In this document: positions 25,529 through 34,370 of the stretch, in pieces
How positions within the stretch are numbered: the first letter of the stretch is position 1
Layout: the number at the start of each line of letters is the position of its first letter
Origin: Desulfocicer sp963675955
Lineage (GTDB): Bacteria > Desulfobacterota > Desulfobacteria > Desulfobacterales > Desulfobacteraceae
Assembly: GCA_963675955.2 (NCBI GenBank)
Contig: CAXXVR010000002.1
Span: forward strand, 744,001-808,000
Direction: 5' to 3'
Length of the DNA stretch: 64,000 nucleotides
Program-made: the position numbers and the translations under genes
Notes under the pieces: model-generated
The model's input: only the letters and a program-made list of their open reading frames with translations
Database searches by the model: none
What the model was told of the DNA's origin: nothing

Positions 25529-25729
25529 TTACTGCTTGACAACATTTCTGGCAGCAGGCCCCCTGTCATTTTCTTCAATGTCAAAGGTTACCCGTTCTCC
25601 TTCGGAAAGGGTTTTAAATCCTGGCATATCAATGGCCGTATGGTGGACAAACACGTCACTTCCCTCATCCTGCTCAATGAATCCGAACCCCTTCTTGTCG
25701 CTAAACCATTTTACTGTTCCTTGTGCCAA
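25529..25729 (-). CDS. Cold-shock protein, CspA family
   Basis: 66 aa from a TTG start at 25729, preceded by AAGGAGG with 7-nt spacing; this gives LAQGTVKWF as the N-terminus and the standard length of the family, whereas the longer open frame adds 29 unlikely residues. RNP1 (KGFGFI) and RNP2 (VFVHH) are intact. It binds single-stranded nucleic acid as an RNA chaperone or anti-terminator. A single gene with its own terminator. Confidence 0.93.
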   Translation of the reverse strand: MAQGTVKWFSDKKGFGFIEQDEGSDVFVHHTAIDMPGFKTLSEGERVTFDIEENDRGPAARNVVKQ

Positions 25730-26095
25730 ACCGTTTTCCTCCTTAAAAAATATCAACATGTGGCTGTCAGGCCGGTTGCCCTGGGACACCAGGGCGGCTC
25801 CCATTGGATTTAACAATCATCTGTGTACATTGTTCTGCAGTGAAGGGCGGTTAACCCGCATGTACGAACCCACCTTTCTGGATCATTAAAATCTCTTTTA
25901 TAAGAGAAGGTGAGGTATTGCTATGCTGGTCTGCTGCCTGCACATTCTGAGTCTCCATATGGAATCGTTTATTTCATGAGCAATGTGACCGATGATGATG
26001 AATCCTTATAGAATAGGATTATCCATACTAGAAGAAAAAATCAAGTAAAAAAACGTCAATTGTGATTATTGACTCAAAATTAAAAGATGGTGTTA

Positions 26096-26166
26096 TTGAT
26101 CACAGCCTGTACAAATGCAAATAAAACAAGCCTGATTTTGACCCAGCTGGTCGGCGCTGTGATCAA
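26096..26166. repeat. Inverted repeat with 11-bp perfect arms
   Basis: TTGATCACAGC (26096-26106) and GCTGTGATCAA (26156-26166) enclose 49 bases containing ACAAGCCTGATTTTGACCC, which resembles the right arm of repeat family A. Probably another, diverged intergenic palindromic element. Confidence 0.45.
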
Positions 26167-26187
26167 GCTTTGAAATATCTGTTTGTG

Positions 26188-26226
26188 TAAAAAAAAGGCC
26201 TGCTTTAAAAAATAAAAGCAGACCTT
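26188..26226 (-). terminator. Terminator of the qmo operon
   Basis: AAGGCCTGCTTT (26195-26206) pairs with AAAGCAGACCTT (26215-26226) with one mismatch; on the minus strand the stem runs into eight T. It is 45-80 nt after the qmoC stop. Confidence 0.75.
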
Positions 26227-26270
26227 AACTAGATACACCTGATTGTAAGTTACAGATGGGTTACAACCGG

Positions 26271-27446
26271 TTATTTGCGATTTCCATATTCGGCATAGGA
26301 CATGGCCGTCAATCGGTAAACCAGATGGGCCATTTTAGAAAACGGCAGAAAGGCAAACAGATTGAAGATGGCGATGAGATGCAGGTAGTAAATGAAATAA
26401 GAAATGTACTCTGCACCTGCAAGGCGGCTCATTTCAGAAAGTAGGCCGGTCACACCCAATGCAAGCACCAGACCCAGGATATACCAGTCCTTGTAGGATG
26501 AAACCTGGTCTTTTTTGTCCATACGGTTTTTGATCATGAGCACACTGCCGATGACAAGGGAAGCACCACAGATATTTGCCAGCCATTTAACCGGGTTAAG
26601 CTGTGAATAGGGACCAGGAATGTGGAATACATAAAGCACCACAAAAAAGATATTGGTGACAATAAACAGCCCAATAAAGGCATAAAGCACCATCATATGT
26701 GGGGTAGCACGATCCTGGTTGGTGGTGCATTCGTTAAATTTGTCATGTTTGAGTACCTTGGGGATCACCTTTATGATGGCCTGTAAAAAGCCTTTGGGAT
26801 CAATTTTTTCCTTGTCTGTTTTTCCTTCTGCTACGGCATTGGCATGGATATCTGTAATAAAGCGTTTCAGACCTAGACCAAAAACAATCACAACAAAGGC
26901 CGCAAGGGGTACAAAGGTTAGATCTACAAACCAGGTGGAGATGAAATTTGCATGGGCAATGACATCATGTCCACCATGGGACCATTCCAGACCAAAGCTG
27001 TGAAACAGTTTTGTCATGCTCTCACCGCCGGTGAGGGTGATATAGGCAAGAATTGCAAACCAGATGGCAGGAATACCCAGAAGAAAGGGCAACTTTTTCT
27101 GATCTTTTACGGCATTTGCCAGGAATTTGGGCTGGGCATATTCGTTGATTGCGGCATATCGGACAGCTGCCAGCACATCACCGGGTTTGGCACCCCGGGG
27201 GCACAGATCAGAGCAGTCACCACACTGATGGCACAGCCAGATATCTCCATTGGAAATCAGTTTATCCTTAAGACCCCAGGAGGCGGCGATCATCTCTTTT
27301 CTGGGGAAAGGGCTGTTATCTGGTGCAATTGGGCAAGCCACAGAACAGGTGGCGCATTGATAGCATTTTTTGAGATCCTCTGCGCCAAAACCCACAACCT
27401 CGTCAATGAAGGCAAGATCCGGTTGGGCAAGGTATTTTTCACTCAT
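26271..27446 (-). CDS. qmoC: Quinone-interacting membrane-bound oxidoreductase subunit C
   Basis: 391 aa, ATG behind TAGGAGGT. The N-terminal third is an HdrC-like ferredoxin domain (CYQCATCSVACP, CHQCGDCSDLCP); the rest is a b-type cytochrome-like membrane domain with six or so helices (FLLGIPAIWFAILAYI, FVVIVFGLGL, MVLYAFIGLFIVTNIFFVVL and on), matching QmoC, a fusion of HdrC- and HdrE-like parts. It takes electrons from menaquinol and passes them via QmoAB to APS reductase. Last gene of the apr-qmo block. Confidence 0.96.
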   Translation of the reverse strand: MSEKYLAQPDLAFIDEVVGFGAEDLKKCYQCATCSVACPIAPDNSPFPRKEMIAASWGLKDKLISNGDIWLCHQCGDCSDLCPRGAKPGDVLAAVRYAAINEYAQPKFLANAVKDQKKLPFLLGIPAIWFAILAYITLTGGESMTKLFHSFGLEWSHGGHDVIAHANFISTWFVDLTFVPLAAFVVIVFGLGLKRFITDIHANAVAEGKTDKEKIDPKGFLQAIIKVIPKVLKHDKFNECTTNQDRATPHMMVLYAFIGLFIVTNIFFVVLYVFHIPGPYSQLNPVKWLANICGASLVIGSVLMIKNRMDKKDQVSSYKDWYILGLVLALGVTGLLSEMSRLAGAEYISYFIYYLHLIAIFNLFAFLPFSKMAHLVYRLTAMSYAEYGNRK

Positions 27447-27509
27447 ACTGCGATACCTCCTAAAATTTCGGTATATAATAGCATTTTTCTGTCATGAAAA
27501 TTGAGAAAA

Positions 27510-27538
27510 GCCCGCCACAAGTTAAAATGGTGACGGGC
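27510..27538 (-). terminator. Hairpin between qmoB and qmoC
   Basis: GCCCGCCAC (27510-27518) pairs with GTGACGGGC (27530-27538), one mismatch; downstream on the minus strand is TTTTCTCAATTTTC. It may be a leaky terminator or stability element adjusting QmoC relative to QmoAB. Confidence 0.45.
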
Positions 27539-27554
27539 AAGGTACATGACGGGA

Positions 27555-29891
27555 TCAGAATCCCTTGAACGGGTTGGGACCCAGAGCTTCTATTTCTTCC
27601 ACAAAATCACTCAGGAGCCCGGGAAGTTTATCATATTCATCAATGGCAATCTCTTCAAATCTGACACGTTCTTCTTCCAGTGCCAGACTTGCCAGGGCGT
27701 CTCCGATCTTTTTGACCCTTACTTCGGCAAGTTCGCTGCCTTTCATGAAATGGCACTGGTAGTCATCACCATGTTTACAACCTACGAGAATAACACCGTC
27801 CATACCCTGGGCCAGGGCATCTTTAATCCAGATGGTGTTAACAGAACCCAGGCACCTCACGGGGATTACCCGAACATCGGGAGAATAATCGACCCGATTC
27901 ATACCCACCATATCAAGGGCCGGATAGGCATCATTTTCGCATACCAGGGCCAGGATTCGGAAGGGAGGTTCATCAAAATCATCTTCGGAGGGTACGCCAA
28001 TGGCCTTGATCTGGGAACCGATGCTGTCAATGGTGTAATCGGCAAAGCTGATGATTCGTTCCGGACATGCACCCATGCAGGTACCGCATCTTCTGCAGCG
28101 GGTGGGATTGATCTTGGGCGTTCCCTTTGCATCATCATCCAAGGCACCAAAGGGGCATTCCACGGTGCAGCGTTTGCACTGGGTACATCTCTGGAAGAAA
28201 AATTCCGGATATGTCTGGTCACCGGAGCGGGGATGAACCGCCACACCGCGATCGGCGGATGAGATACACTGGATGGCCTTGAGGGCCGCACCGGTGGCAT
28301 CTTCCATGGATTCTTCAATGGTCATGCTTCGGCGGACGGCACCGGCTGCATAAACACCAGTTCTCTGGGTCTCATAGGGGAAACAGATGTAGTTGGAATC
28401 GGCATATCCCCCAAAGATGTCATTATCCCGGAAGCCCGGACCCTGGCGATAGGCCAGGTTGATAACGGGATCATCCACCGTGGCTGGAACCATACCAGAG
28501 GCCAGAACCACCAGATCAGCCTTGAGATTCAGGTTGTCTCCCAACAGGGTGTTGGTGGCTTCCACAATGAGACTGTCGCCACTCTTGCTGACTTCGGTGA
28601 CGGCACCCTTGCTCATGAAAATACCACGGTCCTGCTGCATGCCCTTGTAAAAGTTTTCCTGGAGGCCCGGGGTTCTCATGTGCTGGTAGATAATGTATGC
28701 CTTGCCATCGGGGTAGTCGTTGCGTACATATTTTGCCTGTTTCAGGGCTACCTGGCTGGTGACGGCACCACAATAGGGAAAGTCTGCGTCATCCTCATCT
28801 TTTCCAGGGGACTGGATAAAGACAACAGATTTTGCCTCTTTGCCATCGGAGGGTCTTACTATTTTACCCTTGGCGGCAATTTTTTCAAATTCATCATTGG
28901 TGATAACGTCGGGAAGGTCAATGCCCAGATGAGCGTAAGCCTCTCCTTCAAGTTTGTCCGGACGCCATCCGGCAGCCAGAATCACAGCACCGTAAAGTTC
29001 ACCTTTGGGGTCCAGTTGAAGAATGTCTTCCCGGCCTTCATTGTACTCAAGGTACTTGGCATGCAGGGTTTCAGCATCCAGCTCATCACCTTTTTCATCC
29101 AAGGTCATCTCTTCCGGCAACGGAAAGGGAACATCAAAGGGAATTTTTTCCCCGGGTTTTTTAAATGTAACGGTGAACTCTCCGGGTTGTCCGGCAATAC
29201 GGGCAACTTCCGTACCGGTTTTTACCTCAATGTTGGGATATTGTTCCAGCTCGGCCAGTTTGTCCTGGATCACTGTGGGGACGAGGGCATCAAAGGGCTC
29301 CACAACGGGCATCTGACTGCGCATCTTGGCCGCATATCCACCCAATGCGTTGGTTTTTTCCACAATGGTGACTTCAAAACCGGCTTTGGCCGCATCAAGG
29401 GCCGCTGAAATACCCGTGATTCCACCACCCAAAACCAAAATTTTCTTGGAAAATGTTTCTGTTTTATAAGGCTCGGGCAATTTTACTTTTTCAACACGAA
29501 TCATGCCCATTTTTATGTAATCTTCGGCCTTCATCTGGATTTGATCAAAATGCTCTTCATCGTCCTTTTGATCTTCGGTGAGTGCCGGATATTTTTCCCG
29601 GGAGTGGGGCCATACAACACCCTCTCTGAGATTGGTTCGTTCCACAATACAGCCGTCAAAGTTGAACACATCAAAGTTGACCCGGCGGGAACAAGCCCCA
29701 ATGACCATGGCATTTACTTTACCATCATCCACATCCTTCTGGATCATGGCAACGCCTTCTTTGCTGCACAGAAACGGGTGGGTCGTACAGTTGACACCCT
29801 CTTCATCGGGAACGTCAACAAGGTCTTCCATGTCAAGGACATCGCCAATGCCGCAGCCAGTGCAGATATATACTCCGTATTTCTTATCCAT
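27555..29891 (-). CDS. qmoB: Quinone-interacting membrane-bound oxidoreductase subunit B
   Basis: 778 aa. An HdrA-like flavoprotein core (KKILVLGGGITGISAALDAAKAGFEVTIVEK) is followed by two ferredoxin motifs (CTQCKRCTVECP, CRRCGTCMGACP) and a C-terminal MvhD-like domain (RCLGSVNTIWIKDAL, ILVGCKHGDDYQCHF). This HdrA-MvhD fusion is the defining architecture of QmoB. The site AGGAGGTAAGGG precedes the ATG and lies in the end of qmoA, 9 nt away. Cytoplasmic face of the Qmo complex. Confidence 0.96.
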   Translation of the reverse strand: MDKKYGVYICTGCGIGDVLDMEDLVDVPDEEGVNCTTHPFLCSKEGVAMIQKDVDDGKVNAMVIGACSRRVNFDVFNFDGCIVERTNLREGVVWPHSREKYPALTEDQKDDEEHFDQIQMKAEDYIKMGMIRVEKVKLPEPYKTETFSKKILVLGGGITGISAALDAAKAGFEVTIVEKTNALGGYAAKMRSQMPVVEPFDALVPTVIQDKLAELEQYPNIEVKTGTEVARIAGQPGEFTVTFKKPGEKIPFDVPFPLPEEMTLDEKGDELDAETLHAKYLEYNEGREDILQLDPKGELYGAVILAAGWRPDKLEGEAYAHLGIDLPDVITNDEFEKIAAKGKIVRPSDGKEAKSVVFIQSPGKDEDDADFPYCGAVTSQVALKQAKYVRNDYPDGKAYIIYQHMRTPGLQENFYKGMQQDRGIFMSKGAVTEVSKSGDSLIVEATNTLLGDNLNLKADLVVLASGMVPATVDDPVINLAYRQGPGFRDNDIFGGYADSNYICFPYETQRTGVYAAGAVRRSMTIEESMEDATGAALKAIQCISSADRGVAVHPRSGDQTYPEFFFQRCTQCKRCTVECPFGALDDDAKGTPKINPTRCRRCGTCMGACPERIISFADYTIDSIGSQIKAIGVPSEDDFDEPPFRILALVCENDAYPALDMVGMNRVDYSPDVRVIPVRCLGSVNTIWIKDALAQGMDGVILVGCKHGDDYQCHFMKGSELAEVRVKKIGDALASLALEEERVRFEEIAIDEYDKLPGLLSDFVEEIEALGPNPFKGF

Positions 29892-29900
29892 GGTTATCCC

Positions 29901-31175
29901 TTACCTCCTCACCAGCGTCTGAATGGCCTTTAATGCCATGCCGGTTGCATTCTGGTTGGATGTTACAACATCAGCGGGTTTATTGGCACACCCGGCACCG
30001 AACATGCCGCCTTTTTTAAAGTCATTTATGATAAAACCGTCTGCATTGAATTGCAGGTCTGCATTGGGTTTATCCACAGACGTGTTGGGCTGCATGCCCG
30101 TTGCAAGGACAAGCAGATCCACGGTCTGGCGGATTTTTTCACCGGAAATGGTGTCTTCAGCAACAAGGGTTACGTTACCGGTGGCGCTGTCCTCACCCAC
30201 TTCGGCAACCTTGCCTTTTACAAAAAAGATATTCTTATCTTCTTTGAGTTTTTTATAAAAGTTTTCGTATTTTCTGCCCGGAGTTCTCAGGTCAATATAA
30301 TAGATGTAGATTTTTGCATCCGGGTACTGGGCTCTCAGGTAGGTGGCATGTTTCAGGGATGCCATGCAGCAGATATAGGAACAATAGGGGAGATGATTTT
30401 CATCTCTGGAACCGGCACACTGAACAAATCCGATGGTTTCCGGTGCCTTGTCATCTGAGGGGCGAAGAATTTTGCCCTGGGTGGGACCGTTGCTGGATGC
30501 AAGACGTTCCAGCATCATGTTGGTGATGATGTTCTGGTATCTGCCGAATCCCAGGTTATCGATGCGTGCGGCATCATAGGGTTTCCAGCCGGTGGCCCAT
30601 ACAATGGCACCCACTTTGAAATCCAGGGTTTTTTCCTGCATGTCAAAATCAATGGCATCAAATTTACAGGCTTCTTTACATTTTTCCCGATCATCGGCAC
30701 TCATGGAAGGCGCAATGACGTAGCGTGAAGGAAAGGCCATGTTATGGGGCAGGTAGGCCGCTTTTCGTCTGTCCATGCCGAAGTTGAACTCATTGGAGAT
30801 CTCAGATTCACATACCTTGGCGCATTCACCGCAGGCCGTGCAGTTTTCGTTGACATATCTCGGGCTGATTTTTACTTTTACTGTGTAATCGCCGGGGGTG
30901 CCGTCCACCTTTTCAACCTCGGCCATGGTCATGACCTTGATTTTTGGATTATCTTTGATTCTCCGGTAGTTGATTTCAAGCCCACAGGTGGGGGGGCAAA
31001 GTTTGGGAAAATATTGTTTCAATTGTGAAACTCTACCGCCCAGGGAAGGTTCCTTTTCAATCAGGAACACCTCATACCCCACTTCCGCAGCTTCCAGAGC
31101 CGTTGTCAGGCCACTGATACCGCCGCCAACAACCATGATACTTCCGCCGGCCGGGGCTGATTTGTCTGTTGTCAT
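29901..31175 (-). CDS. qmoA: Quinone-interacting membrane-bound oxidoreductase subunit A
   Basis: 424-aa HdrA-like flavoprotein. FAD-binding GGGISGLTTALEAAEVGYEVFLIEK near residues 16-40, a Cys-containing LKQYFPKLCPPTCGLE segment, the ferredoxin-like CTACGECAKVCE, then a second flavin-contact region ending PADVVTSNQNATGMALKAIQ. With QmoB and QmoC it links the menaquinone pool to AprBA. GGAGG before the ATG. A terminator-like hairpin separates it from aprA, so it may have its own promoter in 31176-31365 or depend on read-through. Confidence 0.96.
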   Translation of the reverse strand: MTTDKSAPAGGSIMVVGGGISGLTTALEAAEVGYEVFLIEKEPSLGGRVSQLKQYFPKLCPPTCGLEINYRRIKDNPKIKVMTMAEVEKVDGTPGDYTVKVKISPRYVNENCTACGECAKVCESEISNEFNFGMDRRKAAYLPHNMAFPSRYVIAPSMSADDREKCKEACKFDAIDFDMQEKTLDFKVGAIVWATGWKPYDAARIDNLGFGRYQNIITNMMLERLASSNGPTQGKILRPSDDKAPETIGFVQCAGSRDENHLPYCSYICCMASLKHATYLRAQYPDAKIYIYYIDLRTPGRKYENFYKKLKEDKNIFFVKGKVAEVGEDSATGNVTLVAEDTISGEKIRQTVDLLVLATGMQPNTSVDKPNADLQFNADGFIINDFKKGGMFGAGCANKPADVVTSNQNATGMALKAIQTLVRR

Positions 31176-31365
31176 GCTATTCCTCCGTGCATATGTAAAA
31201 ATAATATGATTTGACTGAGAATCCCGGGAACCAAGGCGTGTAATCCGGAATCCTGTGTCCTTTGGAAATTAAATTCGCAAAGGGGAGCTCACCCGCTGTC
31301 AGTTCCCTTTTGCCAGTTTTTTTACGAAAGGACACAGGCGTGAAATTCCCATGTATCAGAATCTG

Positions 31366-31405
31366 AAAAAACCCCCAGGCACATAATACAGAATGCACCT
31401 GGAGG
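31366..31405 (-). terminator. Terminator between aprA and qmoA
   Basis: CCCCCAGGCACA (31372-31383) pairs with TGCACCTGGAGG (31394-31405) with two mismatches and, on the minus strand, is followed by six T. It begins 41 nt after the aprA stop. It probably limits, rather than abolishes, transcription of qmo from the apr promoter. Confidence 0.65.
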
Positions 31406-31446
31406 TTATTGTCTTACTTAACGAAACGTACTACAAGCATCCTTGA

Positions 31447-33408
31447 TTAATCAGCAATGATCTTGTGGTAGGGTACTTTTTTCAAAGACCATTCGTTGGT
31501 CTCTTTGTTGTATGTAGAGTTAACAAAGCAGAACCATTCTTCATCATTCTGACCCATGAAGTCGCCTCTGTAGTAGAAGCCGGGGAAGCGAGTTTCTTCA
31601 CGGAACTGAATATGACGGGTATGAGCCTGTACAGTGAAGAGACGATGGAAAATTTCCCATGCTCTGAGCAGCTCATGCAGATCGCCAGCTGCAATTTTAT
31701 CAAGGTCTTCACGGAACATTTCAAACAGATCCATGAGAACTTCAAGGCTCTTGCCGGAAGTCATGTAGAATGTACCGGTACCTGCACCGTATTCACTGGT
31801 CATCTTCATCAGGCGCATGGCCATGCCGGCAGGTTTGCAGTAATTGGGGTTAACATCCACAGCAGTGGAATATTCACAGTGATCAAGGTAGTTTCTGACA
31901 GGTTTGTAAACCATGTCTACCAATTCTTGATCAGTTTCTTTGATACCGGAAACCTTGTCACCTTCAGCAGCAAGATACTGCAGCATGGACTTGGCAATAA
32001 TACGACCTTCTGCATGGGAACCGGAAGAAAATTTATGGCCGGAGCAACCAACACCGTCACCAGCTGTAAACAGACCCTTAACTGTGGTCATTCTGTTATA
32101 GCCCCATTTGTAGCTTTCAGGAACCCAGTCTTCTTCGGGACCGGAGCACCAGATACCACAGCAACCAGAGTGTGAACCCAGGAGATACGGTTCGGTGGGC
32201 ATAACCTCAGAGTCTTTTTTCTCAGGCTCTGTATTTGTGGCGCACCAGAGACCAGCCTGACCAACTGACATGTCAAGGAAGTCTTCCCATGCTTCTGACT
32301 CAAGATGTTTGAGTTCTTTTTTGCTCATGGTCTCACCAAGCACTGCGAGTGCCTTGGAGGTTTCCATGATAATGGGACCACGGCCTTCTTTGTACTCTTT
32401 CATCATGAGATGGTTTCTCAGGCATGTGGGAGTTACAGCAGCAGTTCCATAAGGAGCATATTTTTCAAGCTCAGCCTTAGCTTCGTCACTGGCGGCATAA
32501 TTTTCACCGAGACCGTTGACCGTTTTGGCTTTAAACAGAAGGAACCATGCACCTACAGGACCGTATCCATCTTTAAAACGGGCAGGGGTGAAACGGTTTT
32601 CCATCATGGAAAGTTCAGCACCGGCACGAAGAGCCATGGTGTAAGTGGAACCGGCATTCCATACGGGATACCATGCACGACCTTTTCCCTCACCAACTGA
32701 ACGGGGCTGATAAATATTTACCGCGCCACCGCAGGCAACCATCATAACCTTGGCGGTAATGATGTAAACTTTGTTTTCACGCAGAGAGAAACCTACGGCA
32801 CCGGCAACTCTATTGGGATCGTCTTTATCGTTGAGAAGTTCAACAATGAAGCATCTTTCAATGATGTTGTCTTCGCCCAGAGCCAACTTACCGGCCTCTG
32901 CAACGATTCTCTTGTAGGACTCACCATTGATCATGATCTGCCATTTACCAGTACGTACAGGCGTTGCGCCGCCCTTAAGTGTCCCGGCTTTCTGGCCTTT
33001 TTTACCGTCAAGGTTTTTTCCATCATCGGTTTTTTTCCAGATGGGCAGTCCCCATTCCTCAAACAGATGAACAGAATCATCAACATGACGACCCAGGTCG
33101 TAGATCAAATCTTCACGAACAATACCCATAAGGTCATTACGGACCATGCGGACATAATCTTCAACCTTGTTTTCACCAATGTAAGTGTTGATGGCGGAAA
33201 GACCCTGGGCAACCGCACCACTTCTCTCCAGAGCTGCTTTATCACAAAGAAGAATTTTTGTGTCATCGCTGGCCCATTTTTTAATCTCAAATGCTGTTCC
33301 ACAGGCAGCCATACCGCCGCCGATAATCAGAACGTCAACATCTCTTTTGTCAACTTCCGGATCCCTTACTGCCTTTAGCTCACCAACAGGCTTATTAGGT
33401 AATGCCAT
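31447..33408 (-). CDS. aprA: Adenylylsulfate (APS) reductase subunit alpha
   Basis: 653-aa flavoprotein, full length. The FAD-binding segment DVLIIGGGMAACGTAFEIKKW, GAVAQGLSAINTYIG, KSGRYAL-type regions and the C-terminal FRWEIFHRLFT-like LRAWEIFHRLFTVQAHTRHIQFREETRFPG are characteristic of dissimilatory AprA. It reduces APS to sulfite and AMP in the cytoplasm with AprB. AATTCGGAGG precedes the ATG. Key marker that the host is a sulfate reducer (reductive type, given Qmo next door). Confidence 0.98.
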   Translation of the reverse strand: MALPNKPVGELKAVRDPEVDKRDVDVLIIGGGMAACGTAFEIKKWASDDTKILLCDKAALERSGAVAQGLSAINTYIGENKVEDYVRMVRNDLMGIVREDLIYDLGRHVDDSVHLFEEWGLPIWKKTDDGKNLDGKKGQKAGTLKGGATPVRTGKWQIMINGESYKRIVAEAGKLALGEDNIIERCFIVELLNDKDDPNRVAGAVGFSLRENKVYIITAKVMMVACGGAVNIYQPRSVGEGKGRAWYPVWNAGSTYTMALRAGAELSMMENRFTPARFKDGYGPVGAWFLLFKAKTVNGLGENYAASDEAKAELEKYAPYGTAAVTPTCLRNHLMMKEYKEGRGPIIMETSKALAVLGETMSKKELKHLESEAWEDFLDMSVGQAGLWCATNTEPEKKDSEVMPTEPYLLGSHSGCCGIWCSGPEEDWVPESYKWGYNRMTTVKGLFTAGDGVGCSGHKFSSGSHAEGRIIAKSMLQYLAAEGDKVSGIKETDQELVDMVYKPVRNYLDHCEYSTAVDVNPNYCKPAGMAMRLMKMTSEYGAGTGTFYMTSGKSLEVLMDLFEMFREDLDKIAAGDLHELLRAWEIFHRLFTVQAHTRHIQFREETRFPGFYYRGDFMGQNDEEWFCFVNSTYNKETNEWSLKKVPYHKIIAD

Positions 33409-33467
33409 TTATATATACCTCCGAATAATCTTAAAAAAAATTAATAATCAAATTAATTACCTGGTGA

Positions 33468-33905
33468 TTATGCCAACTCCTGGGGAGTCTTTAGTACATA
33501 ACCGTCAGCTTCTTGTGTAGAAAGAAGACCGCTGTTCAGGTCTTTGCCCTTAAGATCAAGGTAGGCATTGGCCTCGCCTTCGGGAGTGGTTCTGATGGGG
33601 AACTTGAAACGTTTTACAACGCCATTTCTGAACTTACAGGTCCACATGATGTCTTCTGTACCCATCATGGGAACTACGCTTGCTCCCATGGGTACAAAGT
33701 CAGAGTATCCTCTTACTTCGATGGCCTGGGACGGACAGATTTTAACGCAGGAATAGCATTCCCAGCACTGATCGGGCTCCTGGTTGTAAGCTTTCATTGC
33801 GTTGGGATCAAGAACCATCAGGTCATTGGGGCAGATGTACATACATGCTGTTTTATCCCCGCCCTTGCAGCCGTCGCATTTCTCAGCGATTACAAAAGAT
33901 GGCAT
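33468..33905 (-). CDS. aprB: Adenylylsulfate (APS) reductase subunit beta
   Basis: 145 aa from ATG 33905 with GGAGGTATTTTTA upstream; the frame is open further but without a site. Two [4Fe-4S] motifs: C10-x2-C13-x7-C21-x3-C25 and C47-x2-C50-x2-C53-x3-C57, then the AprB-specific C-terminal tail that wraps around AprA. It carries electrons to the FAD of AprA. First gene of the apr operon, 59 nt ahead of aprA. Confidence 0.98.
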   Translation of the reverse strand: MPSFVIAEKCDGCKGGDKTACMYICPNDLMVLDPNAMKAYNQEPDQCWECYSCVKICPSQAIEVRGYSDFVPMGASVVPMMGTEDIMWTCKFRNGVVKRFKFPIRTTPEGEANAYLDLKGKDLNSGLLSTQEADGYVLKTPQELA

Positions 33906-33971
33906 TAAAAATACCTCCGTTACACTTTGGTGCAAGGCCCATCCGGACACATGCACTGCTGTTAATCATAT

Positions 33972-33998
33972 TGCGACATTCAAACACGTTGTGTCGCA
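33972..33998. promoter_or_regulatory. Inverted repeat in the aprB leader
   Basis: TGCGACA (33972-33978) and TGTCGCA (33992-33998), exact 7-bp arms, 67-93 nt upstream of the aprB start. Operator or 5'-UTR hairpin. Confidence 0.4.
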
Positions 33999-34069
33999 CT
34001 TCAATATAAAAGTAGGTCTCACTTGACAGGACCTATTCATCCAGATTTTGAAAGTCTCTAACGGCGTGT

Positions 34070-34098
34070 TGAAATAAGAGGTATATTGTCTTATTTCA
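34070..34098. promoter_or_regulatory. 10-bp perfect palindrome upstream of aprB
   Basis: TGAAATAAGA (34070-34079), 9-nt spacer, TCTTATTTCA (34089-34098). Arm length and exactness suggest a protein binding site; it lies about 165-193 nt upstream of aprB. Not a Rex or HcpR consensus as far as I can tell. Confidence 0.45.
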
Positions 34099-34370
34099 TA
34101 AAACGATTGAAAACGTAGCACCAGCTAATATCCTTGTCAAGCATTTTTGAAAGGGCTGCTCGTTAAATTCATTTTCGGGTAGTATCCTTTGAGGGGCAGT
34201 GGGTTTCTTTTTTTGAAAGATGTGATAATGTATCCCCTTCCCCACTGGGGTTTGACGTCCTGTTGAGTCGATCTGATCTGCCGTGGACACGGTTTGACAG
34301 GGCATTTTCATGTGCCCTGATCTGCAGACGCTCGACGCTGAATAATTTTTAAGATAAAGGTGTTTGAAAT

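Larger units (their letters stand above)
25730..26270. other. Gene-free gap between cold-shock gene and qmoC
   Basis: 541 bases: the long leader and promoter region of the cold-shock gene (long leaders are normal for csp), an 11-bp inverted repeat at 26096-26166 and the qmo terminator. No convincing coding frame. Confidence 0.55.
33906..34370. other. Divergent control region of the apr operon
   Basis: 465 bases between aprB (leftward) and a YkgJ-type gene (rightward), with no coding frame I accept. Two inverted repeats (33972-33998, 34070-34098) stand out. A TTGACA on the minus strand (34135-34140) has only a poor -10 partner, so the promoter is not settled. Confidence 0.55.

Noticed and set aside
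28680..29408. Long plus-strand frames (up to 242 aa) across qmoB
   Set aside because: Shadows of a strongly biased coding strand; no motif, and qmoB on the minus strand is certain.
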